A DNA stretch of 64,000 nucleotides from CAVYUC01 sp963771595 (GCA_963771595.1 CAVYUC010000007.1:372001-436000), one strand, 5' to 3'. Shown: positions 36,222 through 45,942, counted from the stretch's first letter. Made by a program: numbers and translations. The notes: generated by a model not told the origin, from the sequence alone.

Positions 36222-36902
36222 ATGGAAAGTAGCAACGAATTTAAAAGATACGCCGAAAAACATTCCGGTATAAGCAGTTTAAACCTGCACCGGTATAATT
36301 CTCTGTACAGTAGTTATATTTCTCCTACAATTATCGAGGAAAGGCAATTAAACATTGCCTCGATGGATGTTTTTTCTAGGTTGATGATGGACAGAATTAT
36401 ATTTCTGGGCGTTCCGATTGACGACACTGTGGCCAATATTATTCAGGCACAGTTACTTTTTCTGGAATCGACCGATCCTTCGAAAGAGATCCAGATTTAT
36501 TTCAATACTCCCGGAGGCGCGGTGCATGCAGGCCTTGGAATTTACGATACCATGCAGTATATAACTGCCGATGTGGCAACCATTTGCACAGGAATGGCCG
36601 CATCAATGGGAGCTGTACTTTTAACTGCCGGCGCCAAAGGAAAACGTTCGGCGCTGAGGCATTCACGGATAATGATTCACCAGCCAATGGGTGGTGCACA
36701 GGGGCAAGCTTCTGATATTGAAATCACTGCACGTGAAATTATTAAAATAAAAGCAGAATTGTATGCTATAATTGCTCATCACTCTGGCAAACCTGTAAAA
36801 ACAGTGGAAAGAGATGCCGATCGCGATTACTGGATGACCTCCGAAGAGGCAGTGAAATACGGCATGATTGATGAAATACTTGTAAGGGATAATAAAAAAT
36901 AA
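36222..36902 (+). CDS. clpP: ATP-dependent Clp protease proteolytic subunit
   Basis: A 226-residue ClpP serine peptidase forming a tetradecameric barrel with ClpX. Catalytic Ser lies in 'CTGMAASMGAVLLTAGAKG' and His in 'HSRIMIHQPMGGAQGQASD'; the Asp is in the 'DRDYWMTSEEA' region. The N-terminus carries a ~25-residue extension rich in polar residues before 'IIEERQLNIASMDVFSRLMMDRIIFLG', probably a processed propeptide. A TAACTTTG box (36169-36176) lies 45 bases upstream, so a promoter between tig and clpP is plausible. Its stop overlaps the clpX ATG. Confidence 0.96.
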   Translation: MESSNEFKRYAEKHSGISSLNLHRYNSLYSSYISPTIIEERQLNIASMDVFSRLMMDRIIFLGVPIDDTVANIIQAQLLFLESTDPSKEIQIYFNTPGGAVHAGLGIYDTMQYITADVATICTGMAASMGAVLLTAGAKGKRSALRHSRIMIHQPMGGAQGQASDIEITAREIIKIKAELYAIIAHHSGKPVKTVERDADRDYWMTSEEAVKYGMIDEILVRDNKK

Positions 36903-38134
36903 TGCCAATAAAAGACAAAATGGACAAATGTTCTTTCTGTGGCCGCGAAAAAAAGGAAGTTGACCTTTTAATTGCCGGCATCGATGGTCACATCTGCGAT
37001 CGTTGTGCCGAGCAGGCCTATTCGATTATACAGGAAGAAATAAAAAAGGACAACACTTTTGAGCTGGACAGCATTAAATTGCTAAAACCCAGAGAAATAA
37101 AGGAGTTCCTTGATCAGTATGTTATTGGTCAGGACCAAGCCAAAAAAATCATTTCAGTTTCTGTTTACAACCATTACAAAAGACTGACACAACCTTTCGA
37201 CAAGGATGAAACAGAAATTGAAAAGTCGAACATCGTAATGGTGGGCGAAACCGGCACCGGTAAAACATTACTGGCCCGGACTATCGCAAAAATGCTTCAT
37301 GTACCATTTACTATTGTCGATGCCACAGTTTTAACCGAAGCAGGTTATGTTGGCGAGGATATTGAAAGCATTTTAACCCGTTTGCTTCAGGCTGCCGATT
37401 ACAACGTGGAAGCCGCCGAACGTGGAATTGTTTTTATCGACGAACTGGATAAAATTGCCCGAAAAAGTGACAACCCTTCCATAACCCGTGATGTTTCAGG
37501 CGAAGGTGTGCAACAGGGATTACTGAAATTACTGGAAGGTTCGGTTGTGAACGTTCCACCACAGGGGGGACGAAAACATCCGGAACAAAAACTGATTCCG
37601 GTGGACACAAAAAATATACTTTTTATTTGCGGTGGAGCATTCGATGGTATTGAACGTAAAATTGCCAACCGTTTAAACACAAAAGTTATTGGATACAGTG
37701 CCGCCAAAGATGTTGACCGTATTGAACGGGAAAACCTGCTGCAGTATGTTTCACCACAGGATTTAAAAGCTTTTGGTTTGATCCCCGAAATTATCGGCCG
37801 CCTGCCGGTACTGGTGCATCTTGATCCGCTGGATGAAAATACTTTGCGCAATATTTTAACCGAACCTAAAAATTCGGTTATTAAACAGTACAAAAAGCTG
37901 TTCCAGATTGACAACATCGAACTGGAATTTGAAGAAGACGCTTTAACGTATATTGTTGAAAAGGCAGTGGAATTTAAATTAGGCGCCCGTGGGTTACGTT
38001 CAATTTGCGAAAGTATAATGAATGATGCCATGTACGATACACCTTCTGAAAAAGTTGATTACCTGAAAATCGACAAGGAATATGCAAAAAGCAAATTCGA
38101 CAGGTCGAGTTTACGAAGGCTAAAAGCAAGCTAA
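36902..38134 (+). CDS. clpX: ClpX ATPase subunit
   Basis: A 410-residue AAA+ unfoldase feeding ClpP. It begins with the zinc-binding domain ('KCSFCGREKKEV...HICDRCAEQ', four cysteines), then the AAA+ core: Walker A 'GETGTGKTLLA', Walker B 'GIVFIDELDKI', 'TRDVSGEGVQQGLLKLLEG' (sensor/pore region) and 'ELGARGLRSICE'-like sensor 2 ('KLGARGLRSICESIM'). The ATG overlaps the clpP stop by one base (TAATG), implying translational coupling. Confidence 0.97.
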   Translation: MPIKDKMDKCSFCGREKKEVDLLIAGIDGHICDRCAEQAYSIIQEEIKKDNTFELDSIKLLKPREIKEFLDQYVIGQDQAKKIISVSVYNHYKRLTQPFDKDETEIEKSNIVMVGETGTGKTLLARTIAKMLHVPFTIVDATVLTEAGYVGEDIESILTRLLQAADYNVEAAERGIVFIDELDKIARKSDNPSITRDVSGEGVQQGLLKLLEGSVVNVPPQGGRKHPEQKLIPVDTKNILFICGGAFDGIERKIANRLNTKVIGYSAAKDVDRIERENLLQYVSPQDLKAFGLIPEIIGRLPVLVHLDPLDENTLRNILTEPKNSVIKQYKKLFQIDNIELEFEEDALTYIVEKAVEFKLGARGLRSICESIMNDAMYDTPSEKVDYLKIDKEYAKSKFDRSSLRRLKAS

Positions 38135-38144
38135 AATATTACAG

Positions 38145-38170
38145 AAACCGGATATTTATCCGGTTTTTTT
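38145..38170 (+). terminator. Terminator after clpX
   Basis: AAACCGGATA (38145-38154) and TATCCGGTTT (38157-38166) are a perfect inverted repeat followed by T bases to 38170. It lies between clpX and the convergent yaaA gene and ends the tig-clpPX group. Confidence 0.85.
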
Positions 38171-38192
38171 ATGCCTCTGATTTCGGTTATGT

Positions 38193-38963
38193 TCAATTTT
38201 CGCGTGTAAAAACCGGCCGGTTTGATTTCGACATTCGCGGGTTATACATATATCCTTCCTCATTAAAAGCCTTTAAATCATGCTCGTTGGTAATATTATT
38301 ATCGAGAATAAACCGAGTCATCAGTCCGCGGGCTTTTTTGGCAAAAAACGAAATGATGATGTATTTGTCGTCTCTCAAATCCCTGAATTCCGGCGTAACA
38401 ATTTCCTTTTTCAAAATTTTGGTATCGATGCTTTTGAAATATTCATTGGAAGCCAGATTTACCAAAACATCGCTTCCTGACTCCGATACTGCCTTTTTAA
38501 TTATTTTTGAAATATCAGGATTCCAAAATTCATACAAATTTTCGGAGCGGTAAAATTTTAATTTGGTGCCCATTTCCAACCGGTAAGGTTGAATCAAATC
38601 AAGAGGTTTTAAAACGCCATACAATCCAGATAATATTCGAACCCGTTTCTGTGCAAGCTCCAGTTTTTCCTCCGGCATCGACGGTGCATTAAGTCCCTGG
38701 TAAACATCGCCGTTAAATGCCAGAATTGCCTGTTTGGCATTTTCAGGAGTAAACGGAAGGTTCCATTTCTGAAAACGTTCAAAATTTAATTCACCCAAAT
38801 CTTTGGAAACATTCATCAGTTTGCACAATTGTCCCGGACTCATTTTCTTTAATTTTCCGGCAAGTTTTTCCGCATGATCCAGCATTTCGGGCTGCGTGTA
38901 TTTTGAAGTTACAGGTGGTGTTTGAAAATCGAGACTTTTTGCTGGCGACAATACTATTAACAT
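38193..38963 (-). CDS. yaaA: Peroxide stress protein YaaA
   Basis: A 256-residue YaaA/DUF328 protein, in E. coli an OxyR-regulated factor that lowers free iron and oxidative DNA damage. Family motifs include 'MLIVLSPAKSLDF' at the start, 'FNGDVYQGLNA', 'RILSGLYGVLKPLD', 'EMGTKL' and 'YNPRMSKSNRPVFTR' near the end. The ATG at 38963 gives the usual N-terminus; the open frame upstream begins with TTG and adds 11 poor residues. Its presence near oxyR suggests, but does not show, OxyR control. Confidence 0.93.
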   Translation of the reverse strand: MLIVLSPAKSLDFQTPPVTSKYTQPEMLDHAEKLAGKLKKMSPGQLCKLMNVSKDLGELNFERFQKWNLPFTPENAKQAILAFNGDVYQGLNAPSMPEEKLELAQKRVRILSGLYGVLKPLDLIQPYRLEMGTKLKFYRSENLYEFWNPDISKIIKKAVSESGSDVLVNLASNEYFKSIDTKILKKEIVTPEFRDLRDDKYIIISFFAKKARGLMTRFILDNNITNEHDLKAFNEEGYMYNPRMSKSNRPVFTREN

Positions 38964-39006
38964 GATATTTTTACGTTTATTTTTAGCAACAAACAATTCA
39001 CCATAA

Positions 39007-39177
39007 AGTTAGCCCGGATTATTCATAAATAATCCCTGTCTCCAACAGCGACTAAGATTGTGTAAAAACTTTTTTTTAAGTTTAACTTCCCCGAATCAAT
39101 TTCGGGGCAGGCTAACTAAGTCGGGATTAACCTGAACTTTATTCATATTTTTGATAATTTATGAATAGTTCAGGTTA
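39007..39177. repeat. Cluster of nested palindromes between yaaA and a membrane gene
   Basis: Three inverted repeats sit in 170 bases: GGATTATT/AATAATCC (39016-39035), CCCCGAA/TTCGGGG (39089-39107), and a long hairpin with TAACCTGAAC/GTTCAGGTTA outer and ATTCATA/TATGAAT inner stems (39128-39177). The first two are bracketed by AGTTAGCC (39007-39014) and GGCTAACT (39110-39117), an 8-bp inverted terminal pair. It looks like a decayed mobile or MITE-like element; no coding frame is evident. Confidence 0.45.
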
Positions 39178-39355
39178 GAAAACGAAGTTTCTTTTTGAAT
39201 AAACCGAACTAATAAACAACACGTAACCAGCTAATTTTAAACCCCATAAAAAATACCGGATGAACCAGGATAAATAAATGTTGTTGTAGTGTTTAATAAG
39301 GATTTTGTTCAATTCCCAATGGCACCAGCAGTTGAGAAAATAAAAAAATGTAAGA

Positions 39356-39727
39356 ATGAAACTGAATGAAACTGTGGTAAACATTGGAATCAGGGAACGC
39401 AAAAACAGATTAATTTTGGGAATATTCTTCCTTATTGCAGCTTCAGTTGTAACGGTATTTTTCATGAAAGCAGATATGAATTTTTGGTGGGGATTTATCC
39501 TTTTTCCGGTTTGGTACCAGGGAATTCGTTTCTTCCTCGATTATAAAACCGGCACCTGCCCCTTAAAAGCTGAATTGGGCCAAATTAAACTCGATGCTTT
39601 TGTTTCATTTTCAGGTAAAAAAATTGAAGACCGGGAACGTGCCTTAAAAATACGCGACAGATCAAGAAAAGCTGTATTTAAAGCCATCGCCGCCGCTTTT
39701 TTTCTCACACTCCTGACCATAACCTAA
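39356..39727 (+). CDS. Small membrane protein, unknown
   Basis: A 123-residue protein with three hydrophobic helices: 'LILGIFFLIAASVVTVFFM' and 'FWWGFILFPVWYQGIRFFL' near the N-terminus and 'AVFKAIAAAFFLTLLTI' at the end, separated by a charged loop with Arg/Lys-rich 'EDRERALKIRDRSRKAVF'. Not recognised. It stands alone beside the palindrome cluster and is convergent with the multihaem cytochrome. Confidence 0.6.
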   Translation: MKLNETVVNIGIRERKNRLILGIFFLIAASVVTVFFMKADMNFWWGFILFPVWYQGIRFFLDYKTGTCPLKAELGQIKLDAFVSFSGKKIEDRERALKIRDRSRKAVFKAIAAAFFLTLLTIT

Positions 39728-39749
39728 TGACTTCCGGTTAAATTTATTT

Positions 39750-42101
39750 CTACATACTTTGCTGAATGGAACTAATTCCCTGCTGTATTGACATTCGGTC
39801 CTGTTCCGTAAGTCCTTCAGTTTTCAGCGCTTTTTGGTACAACCGGACAGCATCATCTTTCCTATCATCTTTTAAATAAATATCGGCAAGCAAACCAACT
39901 GCATTCAAAAACTCCGGATGATTTTTAATGATTCCCTCCAGCGTCTTCACTGCATTTGCTTTTTGATTATTTTGTAACTGATAAAAGGCCAGTGTGTAGG
40001 CATATTTTGGTTCGTCGGGCATGGCATCGGCCGCTACTTTCGCATATTCAACTGCTTCATCAACACTGCGGCGGGCAGCAATTACGCTTAAATTATATGC
40101 GGCAACTGCCTGATTCGGATTGGCCTGCAGGGCGATTTTCAATGCTTTTTCGGCTTCATCCATCTTTCCCTGTTCGGCAAGCAATAGTCCCAGATTCAAA
40201 TTGGCAGCTTCATTATCCGGATCCACCTCAATCGCCTTTTTCAGGTTCTCTTCAGCTTTGGCGGCATTTCCAATGTACGAATACAGGACACTGCTGTTAA
40301 TCAGCGGCATCAATGCTTCGGGATATAAACGCGCTGCTGTTTCATAGGATTCCAGTGCTTTTGCAGCCTCTCCCCTGTTTTGGTGAAAAATTCCGAGGTT
40401 GTAGTGCGAACTCCAGTCATCGGGTCGCGTAACAACTGATTGCATGTATTCGTCGGTAACCTGCGCAACCCTGCTGGCATCGGTTTCGGAAAACTGATTA
40501 GCGGGAAAACCTGCCAGAGAAATGGCAGCAGAAATCCGCACGAGGCGGTATTCGTCGCTGCAAATACCAACCAGTGCATTTTTGGCTTCATCAGAATAAT
40601 TGCCGGTGAGTGATGCTGCGGCTGCCGCACGTACAAGCGGCGATTCATTTTTTAATGCTCCTATAACCACCGGCCATTTTTCCTCATCCTGACAATTAAC
40701 AAGCAACCGGATAAATGAAGTAACAACCACTTCATTTTGTTTATTTTCCTGAATGATTTTCAGCATTTTGTCCAGGTTTTTCCATTCTTGCAAGCGAGCC
40801 TCTTTTATCAGTTGCGCCCATTTCAATGTCTCTTCCTGGTAATTTCCGTTTTTCCGCTGTTTCACAATTTTATTGGCCCATTCCGGCGATTTATCCTTAT
40901 GGCAAAGGTTACATGCATTCGGCGAATCAAATTTAATGGTTGCTTCGGGCATTGGCGGCCTGAAAGAATGGTCGCTGCGTATCATCCGTCCGAATTCGGT
41001 TTTTGGCATGTGGCAATTCACACATATTGCACCTTCACTGCCTGCTTTATGTCCTGAATGTGCTGCTACATTTTCCACATTTCCTGGATGGCACTTCACA
41101 CAGGCATCATTTGGATTTTCTTTAAAACGATTGCGCCCGCTCGAAGTATGGCAGGTTACACAGTGCAAATCGCTTTCCGCCTTGCAGGGATTCATCATCC
41201 AGCCGGTGTAGGTATAATTTTCACCTAAATCACGGCCATCCGCATAGAAATCGGCATTCTCAAATGTCGTCAAATCATAATTATCGAAATACCTGTCGCC
41301 GGGCATATAGCTGGCTGTAATAGGTTGCATTTTTGCATGGCAGGGTGCACACGATGCATTGTGCTGGGCAGGAGTAAATTTTTTTGTAACAATTAAACCA
41401 ATTTCTTCAGGTTCTTCCCCTTCTTTTAAATTTTTAAAAATCCGGACATGTTCGCTGCTGGGCCCATGACAGGTTTCGCAGTTAATACCGGGTTCTTTCC
41501 ATGTGGTTTCGTAGGAATCATAAGTTAAATTAAAATTTGTGGTTAACTGACTCACATGGCAACCATAACATGAAGTATTGAACGTGTACATCCTGTCTTT
41601 CCAGGGAAGCGCTTCATCGGGCGTTCCTTCCGGAAAATGGCGCACTGCCGACTCCGGATTATTGTACCAGATTTTCTTATTCACATCAAACGCAAGTGGA
41701 ATAGTTTGCAATTTTCCCTTCTCGAGCGGAGTCAGAAAATAGAAAACATTTTTACCACCCAGCGCCCAAACCACGTCATACTCCTTCACAATGTCGTCCT
41801 GCATCTCGAACATAATCATTGAAGTATCTTTATACGCAACGCGGTATAACTTTCCTTCCAGCGAAAACTCTTCACTGGGCGGGACATTTTCTTCGGCAAT
41901 AAAAGCAGCATTGATGGGCTGCATCGCTTTTCCGTGATGGGAAGGTGACCATAATTTGTAAAACTTTTCGTGACACTGGATACAACTTTTCGATCCGGAA
42001 TATTCACCTTCAGCAACTTCCGTATTCTGCTTTCTGGTGCATGAAACCGAACTTACAAATAATACGACACTTATCAGCCAATAGATTTTTCTGCCCGCCA
42101 T
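39750..42101 (-). CDS. Octahaem cytochrome c lipoprotein with HEAT-like and TPR repeats
   Basis: A 783-residue lipoprotein ('LISVVLFVSSVSC') with eight CxxCH haem-binding motifs in residues ~35-390 (CIQCH, CYGCH, CETCH, CAPCH, CVTCH, CVKCH, CVNCH, CNLCH). HEAT-like repeats follow ('LVRAAAAASLTGNYSDEAKNALVGI'), then several TPRs ('SHYNLGIFHQNRGEAAKALESYETAARLYPEA' and repeats). The first part resembles cytochrome c554/NrfA-like electron carriers; the repeats suggest a docking platform. It likely resides in the periplasm or at the outer membrane as part of respiratory or extracellular electron transfer, but no partner redox enzyme is adjacent. Confidence 0.88.
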   Translation of the reverse strand: MAGRKIYWLISVVLFVSSVSCTRKQNTEVAEGEYSGSKSCIQCHEKFYKLWSPSHHGKAMQPINAAFIAEENVPPSEEFSLEGKLYRVAYKDTSMIMFEMQDDIVKEYDVVWALGGKNVFYFLTPLEKGKLQTIPLAFDVNKKIWYNNPESAVRHFPEGTPDEALPWKDRMYTFNTSCYGCHVSQLTTNFNLTYDSYETTWKEPGINCETCHGPSSEHVRIFKNLKEGEEPEEIGLIVTKKFTPAQHNASCAPCHAKMQPITASYMPGDRYFDNYDLTTFENADFYADGRDLGENYTYTGWMMNPCKAESDLHCVTCHTSSGRNRFKENPNDACVKCHPGNVENVAAHSGHKAGSEGAICVNCHMPKTEFGRMIRSDHSFRPPMPEATIKFDSPNACNLCHKDKSPEWANKIVKQRKNGNYQEETLKWAQLIKEARLQEWKNLDKMLKIIQENKQNEVVVTSFIRLLVNCQDEEKWPVVIGALKNESPLVRAAAAASLTGNYSDEAKNALVGICSDEYRLVRISAAISLAGFPANQFSETDASRVAQVTDEYMQSVVTRPDDWSSHYNLGIFHQNRGEAAKALESYETAARLYPEALMPLINSSVLYSYIGNAAKAEENLKKAIEVDPDNEAANLNLGLLLAEQGKMDEAEKALKIALQANPNQAVAAYNLSVIAARRSVDEAVEYAKVAADAMPDEPKYAYTLAFYQLQNNQKANAVKTLEGIIKNHPEFLNAVGLLADIYLKDDRKDDAVRLYQKALKTEGLTEQDRMSIQQGISSIQQSM

Positions 42102-42354
42102 ACCTTCTATTTTTGAAATACAAATATTGCAATATTTCGATAAAGAATGAATTTAATTTACACAGAGTTTAACCTCTTAATATTTGTTATTTTGGAATTT
42201 TCAAGTCTGCTACACCACTTTTATTCAGAAAGGTTACCATTGAAGAAAACCACATGTAATTATACGTGTTATAAACAATGACGGGATTTTTTATCCTGCC
42301 GAAAATTTAAATCATATATTACTGAAATATAAATTATTGGAAGAACTTTAAAGA
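42102..42354. other. Divergent promoter region
   Basis: 253 bases between the divergent cytochrome and Lys1-like genes. I see no gene. ACATGTAATTATACGTGT near 42251-42268 is an imperfect palindrome that could be an operator, with low certainty. Confidence 0.3.
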
Positions 42355-43566
42355 ATGAAAATTGGAATTCTACGTGAAGGAAAAATACCACCCGATAGAC
42401 GCGTACCGCTGACGCCGGAACAATGCGTTGAAGTGCAAAAGACATTTCCGGGAACAGAAATTGCGATTCAACCAGGCTCCGGGCGTACGTTTAAAGACGA
42501 AGAATATAAAACTGCAGGAGTGAAAGTGAAGGAAGATTTAAATGATTGCTCTGTTTTGTTTGGAATAAAGGAAGTTCAGGAAGAAGATTTAATAGCCGGC
42601 AAAACCTATTTTTTCTTTTCACACACCATAAAAAAACAGGCGTACAACCGCAGCCTGCTTCAAACAATTTTAAACAAAAACATTCGGTTGATTGATTACG
42701 AAGTGCTGACCGATAAAAATGGATTCCGAATTATTGGTTTTGGCCGCTTTGCAGGATTGGTTGGTGCCTACAGCGGACTTCGGGCATTTGGTTTGCGCAG
42801 CGGACTTTTCAATCTGAAACCGGCTTTTCAGTGTTTCAATCTGGAGGAAATGATGGCACAACTGAATGCTGTTCAACTTCCGCCGGTAAAAATTGCAGTT
42901 ACCGGCGATGGACGTGTTGCCGGCGGTGCACTGGAAATTTTAAATCATTTGAAAATCAAAAAACTTTCACCATACGAATATTTAAAAACTGAACGGCCGC
43001 AAAAGCCTGTTTATGTGCAGCTCACACCACATAATTATGTAAAACGAAAAGATGGGAAAGCTTTTGACCTGCTGCATTTTTTCAAACATCCGGCGATGCA
43101 CGAAAATACGTTTAAACCTTTTGCCTTGACTACCGATTTGCTTATTGCCGCGGCCTATTGGGATCCGCAGGCACCGGTTTTATTTACTGCCGAAGAAATG
43201 AAAAAGCAAACATTCCGCATTCATGTAATTTCGGATATTACCTGCGACATCGAAGGTTCAATCCCTTCAACTAAAAAAGCAGCCACAATCGACGAACCGT
43301 TTTACGACTACAATCCGCTGACTGAAAAAACTGAAGCGGCATTTTCAGATAAAAAAAATATTACGGTGCAGGCTGTGGATAATTTACCCAATGAACTGCC
43401 AAGGGATGCTTCGGAAGATTTCGGCCGGAACCTGATTGATAAAGTGTTTCCTGCATTGTTCAAATCTGATGATAACGGAATAATTGAACGCGCCACTATA
43501 ACCCAAAATCGCCGGCTCACTCCCCGGTTTTCCTACTTACAGGATTTTGTTGAAAGCGCTGTGTAA
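42355..43566 (+). CDS. Lys1-like saccharopine dehydrogenase family protein
   Basis: A 403-residue protein of the alanine dehydrogenase/PNT N-terminal superfamily. The start 'MKIGILREGKIPPDRRVPLTPEQC', 'FGRFAGLVGAYSGLRAFGLRSG', 'VTGDGRVAGGALEIL' (nucleotide-binding glycine-rich segment) and 'SDITCDIEGSIPSTKKAATIDEPFYDY' resemble NAD-dependent saccharopine dehydrogenase (lysine-forming), rather than alanine dehydrogenase. The reaction in this organism is not certain; it may act in lysine degradation or another reductive amination. No partner lysine-ketoglutarate reductase is adjacent. Confidence 0.8.
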   Translation: MKIGILREGKIPPDRRVPLTPEQCVEVQKTFPGTEIAIQPGSGRTFKDEEYKTAGVKVKEDLNDCSVLFGIKEVQEEDLIAGKTYFFFSHTIKKQAYNRSLLQTILNKNIRLIDYEVLTDKNGFRIIGFGRFAGLVGAYSGLRAFGLRSGLFNLKPAFQCFNLEEMMAQLNAVQLPPVKIAVTGDGRVAGGALEILNHLKIKKLSPYEYLKTERPQKPVYVQLTPHNYVKRKDGKAFDLLHFFKHPAMHENTFKPFALTTDLLIAAAYWDPQAPVLFTAEEMKKQTFRIHVISDITCDIEGSIPSTKKAATIDEPFYDYNPLTEKTEAAFSDKKNITVQAVDNLPNELPRDASEDFGRNLIDKVFPALFKSDDNGIIERATITQNRRLTPRFSYLQDFVESAV

Positions 43567-43596
43567 CAAATGTTCAGGATAAGATTTGATAAATAA

Positions 43597-43635
43597 AAAT
43601 GCCACTTGCCGCCAACCGGCGCACAAATGGCATTT
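43597..43635. terminator. Bidirectional terminator between Lys1-like gene and htpG
   Basis: AAATGCCA (43597-43604) and TGGCATTT (43628-43635) flank an inner CCGCC/GGCG-rich stem. The A/T ends make it usable from both sides, between two convergent genes. Confidence 0.7.
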
Positions 43636-43656
43636 CAAAACAATAAGAATTTTTTT

Positions 43657-45711
43657 CTACTTGATCAATTCTACGCTTCGTTTTACAAACTTGTCCAAAT
43701 CGGCGCCTTTTAGCAATCCATTGGCCAGCAATGCCAAATCCACCAGCTGCTTGGCCAGTTTATTTTTCTTGCCAAATTCAGTCAACTGGTTGCGTTTGGT
43801 TTCTTCCAGCTCCACCAGCTGTTTATTTAAATCATCCAGTTTTTCTTTGTCGGCCTGCGGAACTTCCTCCTCTTTTTTACCCTCTTTGGCTTTTTCCAGC
43901 TTACTTACTTCTTCTTTTTGCACTGCAATGTCCGAATTGAATTTTTCGAGTTTTTCACCCAGTTTTTTATCTTTTGCTTCCAAAACTTTTTTAACCAGCG
44001 GATGTCCCGTGTTCACCATCAAATTCATATTGTCAGGCATTTCGCCGTAAAAATTCATTCCGCCCTGTGCCTGACTCATGTCTTTCATCCGGCGCATAAA
44101 TTCGTTTTGCGTAATTACAATTGGGCTGCCATTCTCGCCCAAATCTTTAAAATCGACAATGAATGTATATTTTGAATTTTCAGGACAAACTGCCTGAAAA
44201 ACAGGTGATAGTTCCTGTTTTTGCTCCCAGCCCAATTCTTCTTTTTCCGTATCATCTTTTTTAATAAGGTTTTCAACCACATCGGAATCGACCCGCACAA
44301 AACGCTTGTCAGAATATTTCTGTTCGAATTTATTGATTAAATGCGGAACCAGCATATCTTCCATTACCAGCACATCATAACCTTTATTTTTGGCCTCTTC
44401 AACAAAAGTGTATTGTTCTTCGGCATTCGTTGTATATAAATAAACAAGGTTTTTGTCTTTATCGGTCTGGCTTTCCTTTATCAGTTTTTCATATTCTTCG
44501 AAGGTGAAATATTTGCCTTCGGTATTTTTAAACAGGAAGAATTTCATCGCCCGCTCATTAAATTTATCGTCGGTGAGCATTCCGTACTCGATAAATATTT
44601 TCAGGTCGTCCCATTTTTTCTCGAAATCTTCGCGGTTTTCTTTGAAAATCTCACTCAACCTGTCGGCCACTTTTTTAGTAATGTGACTGCTGATTTTTTT
44701 CACATTCGAGTCGCTTTGCAGGTACGAACGCGAAACGTTCAGCGGAATATCGGGTGAATCGAGCACCCCGTGTAACATTGTCAAAAATTCAGGTACAATA
44801 CCTTCTACTGAATCAGTGACAAAAACCTGGTTGCTGTACAACTGGATTTTATTTTTCTGAACTTCGAAATTATTTTTGATTTTAGGGAAATATAAAATTC
44901 CGGTAAGGTTGAACGGATAATCCACATTCAGATGAATGTTGAAAAGCGGCTCGTCGGCCATTGGATAAAGGCGCCGGTAGAAGTTTCGATAATCTTCATC
45001 TTTTAAATCGGCAGGCATTTTTGTCCAGGCCGGTTCAGTGTCATTAATCTGATTGTCTTCTTTTGTTTCAACCTGCTTGCCATCTTTCCACTCTTTTTTC
45101 TTTCCGAAAATCACCGGAACCGGAAGAAATTTGCAGTAACGTTCCAGAATTTCCTCTATTTTATTTTCATCCAGAAATTCTTCCGAATCTTTGTTGATAT
45201 GCATTACGATATCGGTACCAACCTCTTCTTTGTCAATATCTTCAATGGTAAATTCAGGCGTTCCGTTACATGTCCATTTTACTGGTTGCGCACCCTCTTT
45301 GTACGATTTGGTAATAATATCAACTTCCTCGGAAACCATAAACGAACTGTAAAAACCCAGTCCGAAATGACCAATAATTGCATTGGCATCGTTTTTATAT
45401 TTTTCAAGAAATTCGTTGGCCCCCGAAAAAGCAATCTGGTTAATGTACTTTTCAATCTCTTCGGCTGTCATCCCTATTCCATTATCGGAAACGGTGATGG
45501 TTTTGGCTTTTTTATCGAGTTTAACGTGCACCTTCAAATTTGAAATATCACCTTTAAACTCTTCTTTAAAAGCCAGTGTTTTCAGTTTCTGGCTTGCGTC
45601 AACCGCATTCGATATAATTTCCCGCAAGAAAATATCATGATCAGAATACAAAAACTTTTTAATAATCGGGAAAAGATTTTCACTGGTTACACCAATTCTA
45701 CCTGTTTGCAT
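43657..45711 (-). CDS. htpG: Chaperone HtpG (Hsp90)
   Basis: A 684-residue Hsp90-family ATP-dependent chaperone. The N-terminal GHKL ATPase has 'FLREIISNAVDASQKLK' (N-box Glu/Asn), 'TVSDNGIGM' and 'IGHFGLGFYSSFMV'; the middle domain has 'NVSRSYLQSDSNVKKI', with the catalytic-loop Arg. A charged, Lys/Glu-rich stretch ('KLEKAKEGKKEEEVPQADKEKLDD') precedes the C-terminal helices, longer than in E. coli HtpG. It is monocistronic, divergent from the class V aminotransferase, with a 230-base gap between. Confidence 0.95.
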   Translation of the reverse strand: MQTGRIGVTSENLFPIIKKFLYSDHDIFLREIISNAVDASQKLKTLAFKEEFKGDISNLKVHVKLDKKAKTITVSDNGIGMTAEEIEKYINQIAFSGANEFLEKYKNDANAIIGHFGLGFYSSFMVSEEVDIITKSYKEGAQPVKWTCNGTPEFTIEDIDKEEVGTDIVMHINKDSEEFLDENKIEEILERYCKFLPVPVIFGKKKEWKDGKQVETKEDNQINDTEPAWTKMPADLKDEDYRNFYRRLYPMADEPLFNIHLNVDYPFNLTGILYFPKIKNNFEVQKNKIQLYSNQVFVTDSVEGIVPEFLTMLHGVLDSPDIPLNVSRSYLQSDSNVKKISSHITKKVADRLSEIFKENREDFEKKWDDLKIFIEYGMLTDDKFNERAMKFFLFKNTEGKYFTFEEYEKLIKESQTDKDKNLVYLYTTNAEEQYTFVEEAKNKGYDVLVMEDMLVPHLINKFEQKYSDKRFVRVDSDVVENLIKKDDTEKEELGWEQKQELSPVFQAVCPENSKYTFIVDFKDLGENGSPIVITQNEFMRRMKDMSQAQGGMNFYGEMPDNMNLMVNTGHPLVKKVLEAKDKKLGEKLEKFNSDIAVQKEEVSKLEKAKEGKKEEEVPQADKEKLDDLNKQLVELEETKRNQLTEFGKKNKLAKQLVDLALLANGLLKGADLDKFVKRSVELIK

Positions 45712-45942
45712 ATTATTTCGGTTTTAATTATACATTTTTCGAATTATGCCCGCGCAAACTCAAATGGTATGCCAACGGTATTTTGTGACGAATTGTCAGA
45801 AGTCCGAATTTCATATTGAAAAGATACAACACTCAATTTTTTATCTGACGTTTTTATTCTAATTACATATTATGATATTTGCACTGCATTTTTTTGGACA
45901 AAAGTCATTTAATTTGTCTTGACAAAAAAATAGTTCGTAATC

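Noticed and set aside
39175..39465. A 96-codon minus-strand ORF beside the palindrome cluster
   Set aside because: It overlaps the membrane protein gene on the other strand, has no recognisable domain and begins in antisense sequence.
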